Below, piece by piece: positions 1-6,906 of a stretch of DNA of 64,000 nucleotides; position 1 is the stretch's first letter; each line of letters starts with the position of its first letter. The stretch is taken from contig NZ_CP129137.1 in NCBI RefSeq assembly GCF_030406905.1, positions 4,050,001 through 4,114,000 on the forward strand, in the 5' to 3' direction. The position numbers were made by a program, and so were the translations under genes. The stretch comes from Streptomyces sp. HUAS CB01. GTDB taxonomy: Bacteria; Actinomycetota; Actinomycetes; Streptomycetales; Streptomycetaceae. The notes under the pieces were generated by a model. The model was not told the origin of the DNA. It worked only from the letters and a program-made list of their open reading frames with translations, and searched no databases.

Positions 1-14
1 GAGGCGGAGAGCTG

Positions 15-1547
15 ATGGCCCAGGTGCTCGAATTCAGGTTGCCGGACCTCGGTGAGGGCCTGACCGAGGCGGAGATCGTCCGCTGGCTGGTGGACGTGGG
101 CGACGTCGTCGCCATCGACCAGCCGGTCGTCGAGGTCGAGACGGCCAAGGCGATGGTCGAGGTGCCCTGCCCGTACGGGGGTGTGGTCACGCAGCGCTTC
201 GGTGACGAGGGGGCGGAGCTTCCGGTCGGCGCTCCCCTGCTCACCGTCGCGGTCGGCGCGACCGAGCCCGCGCCCGGTGGCTCCGCCGAGCGCGCCGGCG
301 CCGCGGCGAGCAGGTCGGAGGAGTCCTCCGGCAACGTCCTCGTCGGCTACGGTACGGGCGCACCGGCGGCACGCCGCCGGAGGATCCGCCCGTCGTCGCT
401 GTCGGGCGCCGCGGGCGGCGCACGGGCCGCGAGCGGTCCGGGGCCGGTCGGGCCCGCGGAGGGACCGGTGTCCGGAGGGGCTCCCGGGGCGTCCGCCGCG
501 GGACACGAACCGGTGTGGGACAGCGCCGTGGAGAGCCCGGCGCCCGACGCGCCGCGTGGCACGCCCGCCCAGGGCGACGCCGTCCTGGCAACCGTCCCGT
601 CCGCCCACGAGGGACCCGTCGCGGTCATCTCGCCGCTGGTGCGGCGGCTGGCCCGGGACAACGGGGTCGATCTGCGGGCGCTGCGGGGATCCGGACCGGA
701 CGGGCTGATCCTGCGCGTGGACGTGGAGCACGCGGTACGGGCCCGCGCCGGCGCGGCCGAGCAGCACGTCGCGACGCAGCCGCATGCGCAGGCCCCCCTG
801 CGCACCACGGTTCCCGCCGAACGCGCACCGGCGCCGGCCGCCACGCGCCCGGTGGCCGGGGGCGAGCGGATCCCGCTGCGCGGGGTGCGCGGCGCCGTCG
901 CGGACAAGCTGTCCCGCAGCCGCCGCGAGATCCCCGACGCGACCTGCTGGGTCGACGCCGACGCCACCGAACTCATGGCCGCCCGCACGGCCATGAACGC
1001 GGCGGGTGGGCCGAAGATCTCGCTGCTCGCCCTGCTGGCCCGTGTCTGCACGGCCGCACTCGCCCGCTATCCCGAGCTCAACTCCACGGTCGACCTCGAC
1101 GCGAGGGAGATCGTGCGGCTGCCCGAGGTCCATCTCGGCTTCGCGGCACAGACCGAGCGGGGGCTGGTCGTCCCCGTGGTCCGTGACGCGCAGGACCGCA
1201 CGGCGGAGTCGCTCACCGAGGAGTTCGCGCGTCTCACCGACAAGGCCCGCCAGGGAGCTCTCACCCCGGCGGACCTCACCGGCGGCACCTTCACGCTGAA
1301 CAACTACGGGGTGTTCGGGGTCGACGGCTCCACGCCGATCATCAACCACCCGGAGGCGGCCATGCTGGGCGTGGGCCGCATCGTGCCCAAGCCCTGGGTG
1401 CACGAGGGACAGCTCGCCGTCCGCCAGGTCGTGCAGCTCTCCCTCACGTTCGACCACCGGGTCTGCGACGGCGGCACGGCCGGCGGCTTCCTCCGGTACG
1501 TGGCGGACTGCGTGGAGCAGCCCGCGGTGCTGCTGCGCACCCTGTGA
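15..1547 (+). CDS. bkdC: Branched-chain 2-oxoacid dehydrogenase E2 (dihydrolipoamide acyltransferase)
   Basis: Lipoate-bearing acyltransferase core of a 2-oxoacid dehydrogenase complex, transferring the acyl group made by E1 to CoA in the cytoplasm. The 510-residue protein has the usual three parts: an N-terminal lipoyl domain (about residues 5-80, motif ETAK with the lipoyl lysine at K45), an Ala/Pro/Gly-rich linker broken by an E1/E3-binding domain (about 203-242), and a C-terminal catalytic domain ending in FDHRVCDGG, where H481 and D485 form the HxxxDG active site. The ATG overlaps a TGA (13-15), probably the stop of an upstream E1-beta gene outside the window. A second E2 at 21659-23101 sits in a full cluster, so this is the tail of a second bkd operon. 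A pyruvate or acetoin complex cannot be excluded from E2 alone, but the paired layout favours branched-chain substrates. Confidence 0.85.
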   Translation: MAQVLEFRLPDLGEGLTEAEIVRWLVDVGDVVAIDQPVVEVETAKAMVEVPCPYGGVVTQRFGDEGAELPVGAPLLTVAVGATEPAPGGSAERAGAAASRSEESSGNVLVGYGTGAPAARRRRIRPSSLSGAAGGARAASGPGPVGPAEGPVSGGAPGASAAGHEPVWDSAVESPAPDAPRGTPAQGDAVLATVPSAHEGPVAVISPLVRRLARDNGVDLRALRGSGPDGLILRVDVEHAVRARAGAAEQHVATQPHAQAPLRTTVPAERAPAPAATRPVAGGERIPLRGVRGAVADKLSRSRREIPDATCWVDADATELMAARTAMNAAGGPKISLLALLARVCTAALARYPELNSTVDLDAREIVRLPEVHLGFAAQTERGLVVPVVRDAQDRTAESLTEEFARLTDKARQGALTPADLTGGTFTLNNYGVFGVDGSTPIINHPEAAMLGVGRIVPKPWVHEGQLAVRQVVQLSLTFDHRVCDGGTAGGFLRYVADCVEQPAVLLRTL

Positions 1548-1611
1548 CCGCGCACTAGCACGGAAAACCCGCATCCGCGGGCCGACGGGTTCCGCATCGG
1601 CGGTCACGGCC

Positions 1612-1617
1612 CATACT
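1612..1617 (+). promoter_or_regulatory. Putative -10 box for a leaderless MobA-like mRNA
   Basis: CATACT lies 6 nt before the GTG at 1624, and no Shine-Dalgarno sequence is present. This spacing places the transcription start at or next to the start codon. It is inferred from spacing and consensus only. Confidence 0.45.
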
Positions 1618-1623
1618 TCTGGG

Positions 1624-2559
1624 GTGACTGCCGATGCGGAAGCGGACTACGACGCCATCGTGCTCGCCGGAGGTGCCGCCAGGCGGCTCGGCGGGGCGGA
1701 CAAGCCCGGTGTGAGCGTCGGCGGCCGGACGCTGCTCGACCGGGTGCTGACCGCGTCCCGGGGCGCCGGCCGCACGATCGTGGTCGGCGGGCGCCGGCCC
1801 ACCGCGCGGCCGGTGACCTGGACGCTGGAGGCCCCGCCGGGCGGCGGCCCGCTCGCCGCACTCCACGCGGGGCTCCGCCGGTCCGGCGCGCCCACCGTCG
1901 TGGTGCTCTCCGCGGATCTCCCCTTCCTCGACGAAGGGACCGTGCGGCGGCTGCTCGACGCCCTGGAGGACGGAGGGCGGGAGGGCGCGCTCCTCGTCGA
2001 CGCCGACGGACGGGACCAACCGCTCGTCGCTGCCTACCGGGCGGAACCACTCCATCGCGAACTGGCCCTGCTCGCCACCGAGCACGGCGGCCTCACCGGG
2101 CTGCCGGTGCGCCTGCTGACGGGCGAACTCGACCTCGACCGGGTGTCCGCCCGACCGCTCGCCGCGTACGACTGCGACACCTGGGAGGACATCGTCACGG
2201 CCCGGGCCAGGATCAGGGAGCATGGGAACGTGCTGGATGAATGGATCACCGCAGTCAAGGACGAACTCGGCATCGACCTCGAGGTGGACACGGGTCTGCT
2301 GCTCGACCTCGCCCGGGACGCCGCCCATGGTGTCGCCCGGCCGGCAGCGCCCCTGACCACCTTCCTCGTCGGCTATGCGGCGGCCAGGGCGGGCGGGGAC
2401 GGCGCCCAGGCCGTCGCCGAGGCCGCCCACAAGGCCGCGGCACTGGCCGAGCGGTGGGCCGCCGAGGCGGACGAGGCGGCGACCGGCAGGGCCGGTGCGG
2501 ACGGACTCGAGGACGACCGGAACGGCTCCGGCCCCGACGACGAGGCCGGCAGCCGATGA
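1624..2559 (+). CDS. mobA: MobA-like molybdenum cofactor nucleotidyltransferase with C-terminal helical extension
   Basis: The first ~190 residues are a nucleotidyltransferase of the MobA/GlmU fold. They carry the signature LAGGAARRLGGADKP (about residues 14-28) for nucleotide and metal binding, then a LSADLPF motif with an Asp typical of the Mg site. MobA links GMP to molybdopterin to make the guanine dinucleotide cofactor. A second part (about 200-290, starting DEWITAVKDELGI) is a small helical domain like the DUF6457 family often found alone or fused in actinobacteria. The gene overlaps moeA by ATGA, which supports a molybdenum-cofactor role. The GTG start has no ribosome-binding site but has a -10 box 6 nt upstream, so translation is probably leaderless. 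Substrate (GTP or another NTP) is inferred from family and neighbour. Confidence 0.8.
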   Translation: MTADAEADYDAIVLAGGAARRLGGADKPGVSVGGRTLLDRVLTASRGAGRTIVVGGRRPTARPVTWTLEAPPGGGPLAALHAGLRRSGAPTVVVLSADLPFLDEGTVRRLLDALEDGGREGALLVDADGRDQPLVAAYRAEPLHRELALLATEHGGLTGLPVRLLTGELDLDRVSARPLAAYDCDTWEDIVTARARIREHGNVLDEWITAVKDELGIDLEVDTGLLLDLARDAAHGVARPAAPLTTFLVGYAAARAGGDGAQAVAEAAHKAAALAERWAAEADEAATGRAGADGLEDDRNGSGPDDEAGSR

Positions 2560-3980
2560 CCGCACAGGACCATGACCTCGGCGCTGCCGGGGCCCCCGGG
2601 GAGCCCGCGACGGGTCCCGTGCCGCACGGCAGGTCCGGTGACCGTGCCTCCGCGCCCGCGGGGGACGGCGACGACGGCGTGGAGGACGCGCTCGCGCTCG
2701 TGGGAAGACGGTCGGCCCCCTCGCCGCAGGGTCAGGGGACGCCCGCACCGGGTCAGGACGGACCGCTTCCGCGACGGCATCGCGGGATGCCCTGGAACGA
2801 GGCCCGCGCCGTCGCCTCGCGCGCCGGACGGGCCGGTGCGCTGCGCACCGGCCGTGATCCCCTCTCCGCCTCCCTCGGCCGGGTGCTCGCCACTCCGCTC
2901 ACCGCCTTCATCGATCTGCCCTCGTTCGACACCTCCGCCATGGACGGCTGGGCGGTCGCGGGCCCCGGACCGTGGACGGTGGTGTCCGGTGAGCACGGCA
3001 TCCTCGCCGGGCACGGCGAGGCCGAGACCCTCGTCGACGGCACGGCCGTACACATCGCGACCGGCGCCCGTGTCCCGCCCGGCGCCACCGCGGTGATCCG
3101 CAGTGAGCACGCCCGGACCGACGACAGCGGCCATCTGCACGCCCAGCGGCAGGTGATGCACGGTCAGGACATCAGGCCCCGCGGCCAGGAATGCCGCTCC
3201 GGCGACCAACTGCTGCCCGCCGGAACGCTGGTGACCCCTGCCGTGCTGGGTCTGGCCGCGGCTGCCGGCTACGACGAACTGCACACGGTGGTCCGCCCGA
3301 AGGTGCAGGTGCTCGTCCTGGGCGATGAGCTGCTCACCGAAGGGCTGCCCCACGACGGGATGATCCGTGATGCGCTCGGGCCGATGATCGGTCCCTGGCT
3401 GCGGGCCCTCGGGGCCGAAGTCACCGGCACCCGCAGGGTCGGCGACGACGCCGACGCACTGCAGCGGGCCGTCACCGAATCCGAAGCCGACCTTGTGATC
3501 ACCACGGGCGGTACGGCCGCAGGGCCGGTCGACCATGTCCACCCGATGCTCCGCAAGGTGGGTGCCGAGATGCTGGTCGACGGTGTCGCCGTACGGCCCG
3601 GGCATCCGATGCTCCTGGCCGGGCTCGCTCCCGGCCGGCACCTCGTGGGACTGCCCGGCAATCCGCTCGCCGCCGTCTCCGGGCTGCTCACCCTCGCGGA
3701 GCCACTGCTGCGCCAGCGGGCCGGACAGGCAACCCCGGCCCCGTACCGCGCGTCCCTGAGGGACGAGGTCCATGGTCATCCGCAGGACACCCGGCTGGTT
3801 CCGGTGGTGCACCGCGGCGACACGGTCGTACCGCTGCACTACCGCGGCCCGGCCATGCTGCGCGGTATCGCCGCCGCGCACGGGCTCGCCGTCGTGCCTC
3901 CCGGGGGAGGGCGGCCCGGAGACGAGCTGGAGGTCCTCGATCTGCCCTGGCCACCGACTTCCGAAGGGTGTTTCACGTGA
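2556..3980 (+). CDS. moeA: Molybdopterin molybdenumtransferase MoeA
   Basis: Inserts molybdate into adenylated molybdopterin, the last general step of molybdenum cofactor synthesis. I place the start at the ATG overlapping the previous stop (ATGA), giving 474 residues. The first ~70 residues are a low-complexity Gly/Ala/Pro/Asp leader not usual in MoeA. The MoeA body begins near MPWNEARAVASRAG and includes the N-terminal motif SFDTSAMDGWAV, the MoCF-binding segment ITTGGTAAGPVDHV, and the C-terminal GLPGNPLAAVSG loop typical of MoeA proteins. The upstream reading frame stays open far into mobA, but those codons read as an antisense-like Arg/Gly-rich shadow. Its stop codon lies inside a parS site and overlaps the start of the next gene. 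Confidence 0.9.
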   Translation: MTAQDHDLGAAGAPGEPATGPVPHGRSGDRASAPAGDGDDGVEDALALVGRRSAPSPQGQGTPAPGQDGPLPRRHRGMPWNEARAVASRAGRAGALRTGRDPLSASLGRVLATPLTAFIDLPSFDTSAMDGWAVAGPGPWTVVSGEHGILAGHGEAETLVDGTAVHIATGARVPPGATAVIRSEHARTDDSGHLHAQRQVMHGQDIRPRGQECRSGDQLLPAGTLVTPAVLGLAAAAGYDELHTVVRPKVQVLVLGDELLTEGLPHDGMIRDALGPMIGPWLRALGAEVTGTRRVGDDADALQRAVTESEADLVITTGGTAAGPVDHVHPMLRKVGAEMLVDGVAVRPGHPMLLAGLAPGRHLVGLPGNPLAAVSGLLTLAEPLLRQRAGQATPAPYRASLRDEVHGHPQDTRLVPVVHRGDTVVPLHYRGPAMLRGIAAAHGLAVVPPGGGRPGDELEVLDLPWPPTSEGCFT

Positions 3981-3983
3981 AAC
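3970..3983 (+). other. parS chromosome-partition site (perfect)
   Basis: GTTTCACGTGAAAC is a perfect 14-bp palindrome identical to the ParB-binding parS consensus established for Streptomyces. ParB loaded here organises the origin region for segregation during sporulation. The site contains both the moeA stop (TGA 3978-3980) and the preferred GTG start (3977) of the K+ channel gene. Confidence 0.9.
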
Positions 3984-5077
3984 TTCCCGGCCATGACGCC
4001 ATGGCCCGGCAGGCGGACGAACAGCTGGCCGTCTCCAGGGTGCATCTGCCCAGGCAGACCGTCGAGAGACCGCTGGTGCAGGTCACCAAACGGCTGTTGC
4101 TGGCCCTGTTCGTCCTCGTCCTGACGGTCTTCATCGTCTGGCTGGACCGCGCCGGCTACTACGACAACGCGGACGAGAAGGTCGACTTCCTCGACGCCGT
4201 CTACTACTCCACCGTGACCCTCTCCACCACGGGTTACGGCGACATCGTTCCGCACAGCGACAGCGCGCGCCTGGTCAACGTGCTGCTGGTGACGCCGCTG
4301 CGCGTGCTGTTCCTGATCATCCTGGTCGGTACCACCCTTGAGGTCCTCACGGAGCGGACCCGGGACGAGTGGCGGCTGAAGCGTTGGAGGTCCACCTTGC
4401 GTGACCACACTGTCGTCATCGGCTTCGGCACGAAGGGGCGTTCCGCGCTGCTGACCCTGTGTGCGACGGGCCTGCAGAAGGCGCAGGTCGTCATCATCGA
4501 CCCGAGCTCGAAGGTGATCGAGGCCGCGAACGCGGACGGCTTCACCGGCGTCCTCGGTGACGCGACCCGGAGCGATGTGCTGCTCCGGGCCGAGGTGCAG
4601 CGGGCCCGGCAGATCATCATCGCCACCCAGCGCGACGACACGGCGGTCCTGGTCGCGCTCACCGCGCGGCAGCTCAACCGGGGCGCGAAGATCGTCGCCG
4701 CGGTCCGCGAGGAGGAGAACGCGCCTCTGCTGCGCCAGTCCGGCGCCGATGCGGTGATCACCAGTGCCAGCGCGGCGGGCCGCCTCCTCGGGCTGTCCGT
4801 GCTCAGCCCGCACGCGGGCACGGTGATGGAGGACCTGATCCAGCAGGGCAGCGGCCTCGATATCGTCGAGCGCCCGGTGATAAAGAGCGAGGTCGGAAAG
4901 AACGTCCGGGAGACGGAAGACCTGGTGGTGAGTGTGCTCCGCGGGCACCGGCTGCTCGGTTACGACGACCCCGAGGCCAGCCCGCTGCAGCTGACGGACC
5001 GGGTCATCACCATCGTGCGGGCGACGAACCCGCGGCCCGGAGCGGTGCGGGGTAGCGGTAACGCCAAGCCGGAGTAG
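3977..5077 (+). CDS. Two-transmembrane potassium channel with RCK (TrkA-N) domain
   Basis: Membrane ion channel of the Kch/MthK type. The order is an N-terminal membrane helix (about residues 36-55), a pore loop with the K+ selectivity filter TTGYGD (84-89), a second helix (LLVTPLRVLFLIILVGTTL), then a cytoplasmic RCK module opening with GFGTKGRS (Rossmann glycine motif from 149), and a TrkA-C-like tail. The GTG at 3977 is preferred: it overlaps the moeA stop as GTGA and has GAAGG 8-9 nt upstream. A GTG at 3968 would add three residues but would sit on the ribosome-binding site. The RCK domain suggests gating by a nucleotide or cation. Coupling to moeA is probably only positional. Confidence 0.88.
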   Translation: MKLPGHDAMARQADEQLAVSRVHLPRQTVERPLVQVTKRLLLALFVLVLTVFIVWLDRAGYYDNADEKVDFLDAVYYSTVTLSTTGYGDIVPHSDSARLVNVLLVTPLRVLFLIILVGTTLEVLTERTRDEWRLKRWRSTLRDHTVVIGFGTKGRSALLTLCATGLQKAQVVIIDPSSKVIEAANADGFTGVLGDATRSDVLLRAEVQRARQIIIATQRDDTAVLVALTARQLNRGAKIVAAVREEENAPLLRQSGADAVITSASAAGRLLGLSVLSPHAGTVMEDLIQQGSGLDIVERPVIKSEVGKNVRETEDLVVSVLRGHRLLGYDDPEASPLQLTDRVITIVRATNPRPGAVRGSGNAKPE

Positions 5078-5080
5078 CCT
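5075..5080 (+). promoter_or_regulatory. Putative -10 box for a leaderless quinone oxidoreductase mRNA
   Basis: TAGCCT ends 7 nt before the ATG at 5088, with no Shine-Dalgarno sequence in between. Its first three bases are the TAG stop codon of the channel gene. Confidence 0.5.
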
Positions 5081-5087
5081 CGCGGCC

Positions 5088-6080
5088 ATGCATGCGATCA
5101 CGATTCCCGAACCAGGTGGTCCCGAGGCGCTGGTCTGGGCGGAGGCGCCGGACCCCGAACCCGGCCAGGGGGAGGTCCTCGTCGAGATTGCCGCGAGCGC
5201 GGTCAATCGCGCGGACGTCCTCCAACGGCAGGGGTTCTACGATCCGCCGCCCGGTGCGTCCCCGTACCCGGGGCTGGAATGCTCGGGGCGGATCGTGGCC
5301 GCCGGCCCCGGGGTCTCCGGATGGAGCGTGGGCGACGAGGTGTGCGCTCTGCTCTCCGGCGGTGGGTACGCGGAGAAGGTGGTGGTGCCGGCGGGCCAGC
5401 TGCTGCCGGTCCCCAAGGGCGTCGACCTCGTCACGGCAGCGGCACTGCCCGAGGTCACCTGCACCGTCTGGTCCAATGTGTTCATGGTCGCCCATCTGCG
5501 GCCCGGCGAGACGCTGCTGGCACACGGCGGCGCCAGCGGGATCGGCACGATGGCGATCCAGTTGGCGAAGGCAGTGGGCGCACGTGTGGCCGTCACCGCC
5601 GGCGGGCCGGAGAAGCTGGCGCGCTGCGCCGAGCTGGGCGCCGACATCCTGATCGACTACCGCGAGCAGGACTTCGTCGAGGAGCTGCGGAAGGCGACCG
5701 ACGGGGCCGGGGCCGATGTCATTCTCGACATCATCGGCGCGAAGTACCTGGACAGGAACGTGCGTGCCCTGGCCGTCAACGGACGTCTGGCCGTGATCGG
5801 GCTCCAGGGCGGGGTGAAGGGCGAGCTCAACCTGGGGGCGCTGCTCGGCAAGCGTGCCGCGGTGACCGCCACCTCGCTGCGCGCGCGGCCGCCGGAGGAG
5901 AAGGCGGCGATCGTCGCGGCGGTGCGGGAGCACGTCTGGCCGCTCATCGAGGCGGGAGCGGTGAAGCCCGTGGTGGACCGCGCCCTGCCGATGCCGGAGG
6001 CGGCCGAGGCGCACCGGATCCTGGAGTCCGGCGCTCATGTGGGCAAGGTGTTGCTGGTGGCGCCGGCGGGGCAGCGCTGA
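5088..6080 (+). CDS. NAD(P)H:quinone oxidoreductase, MDR superfamily (PIG3/QOR type)
   Basis: A 330-residue cytosolic medium-chain dehydrogenase/reductase. The N-terminal GroES-like half (residues 1-125) contains the quinone-oxidoreductase pattern AASAVNRADVLQRQGFY and NRADVLQ but lacks the cysteine-rich structural zinc lobe of alcohol dehydrogenases. The Rossmann half has the nucleotide motif HGGASGIGTMAIQLAK near 144-160. The PGLECSGRI segment and total length match the tumour-protein p53-inducible PIG3 subfamily, whose members reduce quinones with NADPH. It is separated from the channel gene by only 10 nt but seems to have its own leaderless promoter, and a hairpin at 6202-6229 ends the unit. 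Confidence 0.85.
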   Translation: MHAITIPEPGGPEALVWAEAPDPEPGQGEVLVEIAASAVNRADVLQRQGFYDPPPGASPYPGLECSGRIVAAGPGVSGWSVGDEVCALLSGGGYAEKVVVPAGQLLPVPKGVDLVTAAALPEVTCTVWSNVFMVAHLRPGETLLAHGGASGIGTMAIQLAKAVGARVAVTAGGPEKLARCAELGADILIDYREQDFVEELRKATDGAGADVILDIIGAKYLDRNVRALAVNGRLAVIGLQGGVKGELNLGALLGKRAAVTATSLRARPPEEKAAIVAAVREHVWPLIEAGAVKPVVDRALPMPEAAEAHRILESGAHVGKVLLVAPAGQR

Positions 6081-6201
6081 GTCACGCCCTCCGCCGATGG
6101 AGCCGAGCGCCCAGCGGCCCGGCACATGCCGACGGCGACGGTCGGCGAGGACGACGGGCCCGAAGGGCGAGCCCCCGAACGACGGGCCCCCGGATGACGA
6201 C

Positions 6202-6229
6202 GGCCCCGCCCCCTTACGGGGACGGGGCC
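6202..6229. terminator. Hairpin between convergent genes
   Basis: GGCCCCG...CGGGGCC stem extended by CCCC/GGGG around a short TTA-containing loop, with one C-A mismatch. It lies between the ends of the convergent oxidoreductase and bpa genes and could serve both. There is no U tract, as is usual in streptomycetes. Confidence 0.6.
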
Positions 6230-6259
6230 GCTGTGCGTGGGGTGCCACTCAGAGGTTCA

Positions 6260-6820
6260 TCAGAGGTAGGGACCCGAGCGGGCAGCCCCGCCGTGGAGTG
6301 CCTCGTCGTCGGTGGGGGCCCCAGGGGGGAGGGCGCGGCGCATCTGCTCCAGCTGGGCGCGGGCCGCCATCTGCTGGGCGAACAACGCGGTCTGGATGCC
6401 GTGGAAGAGCCCCTCGAGCCAGCCGACCAGCTGGGCCTGGGCGATGCGCAGCTCGGCCTCCGACGGCACGGCCTCGTCGGTGAACGGAAGCGACAGCCGC
6501 TCCAGCTCTTCGACCAGTTCCGGAGCCAGTCCCTCTTCGAGCTCCTTCACCGAGCTCGCGTGGATCTCCTTCAGCCGGACGCGGCTCGCCTCGTCCAGGG
6601 GTGCCACCCGCACTTCCTCCAGCAACTGCTTGATCATGCTGCCGATCCGCATGACCTTCGCAGGCTGTTCGACCATCTCCGTCACCGGGACCTCGCGTGC
6701 CTCGCCGTCACCTTCACTGCCGCCGAGCGCCATCCCGTTCTGTCCCACGATGAGGACCGGGGGGTTCTCCTGCGACCGTTCATTCCTCGGCATCTCCATG
6801 CCGTCCATTCTCTCGCACAT
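6260..6820 (-). CDS. bpa: Bacterial proteasome activator Bpa
   Basis: ATP-independent ring-shaped activator that docks on the 20S proteasome and feeds it damaged or disordered proteins. The protein (186 residues from the chosen ATG) is mostly helical, with the Bpa-typical core VMRIGSMIKQLLEEVRVAPLD and the long helix region ELRIAQAQLVGWLEGLFHGIQ. It ends in SGPYL. Actinobacterial Bpa proteins carry a C-terminal (G)QYL-type tail that inserts into proteasome alpha-subunit pockets, and PYL keeps the penultimate Tyr. I start at the ATG at 6820 because GGGGTGAG lies 4 nt upstream. ATGs at 6808 and 6799 are possible alternatives. The gene is separated from the ABC operon by a strong hairpin, so it is likely transcribed alone. 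Confidence 0.88.
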   Translation of the reverse strand: MCERMDGMEMPRNERSQENPPVLIVGQNGMALGGSEGDGEAREVPVTEMVEQPAKVMRIGSMIKQLLEEVRVAPLDEASRVRLKEIHASSVKELEEGLAPELVEELERLSLPFTDEAVPSEAELRIAQAQLVGWLEGLFHGIQTALFAQQMAARAQLEQMRRALPPGAPTDDEALHGGAARSGPYL

Positions 6821-6837
6821 GTGGCTCACCCCACGGT

Positions 6838-6878
6838 GTGCCCCCGCACCGAGGTGATCCACCCTGGTGCGGGGGCAC
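6838..6878 (-). terminator. Terminator of the ABC transporter operon
   Basis: Perfect 13-bp stem (GTGCCCCCGCACC with its complement) and a 15-nt loop, starting about 30 nt past the permease stop codon on the minus strand. Confidence 0.7.
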
Positions 6879-6906
6879 GATTTCGTACCGCGTGTCCCGA
6901 AGGGGC

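Noticed and set aside
1548-1611. Terminator after the first E2 gene
   Set aside because: Partial complementarity (ACCCG/CGGGT) is seen, but the stem is interrupted and alternative pairings exist.
3968-3976. Upstream GTG as start of the K+ channel gene
   Set aside because: It overlaps the GAAGG that would serve as ribosome-binding site. The GTG at 3977 has proper spacing and overlaps the moeA stop.
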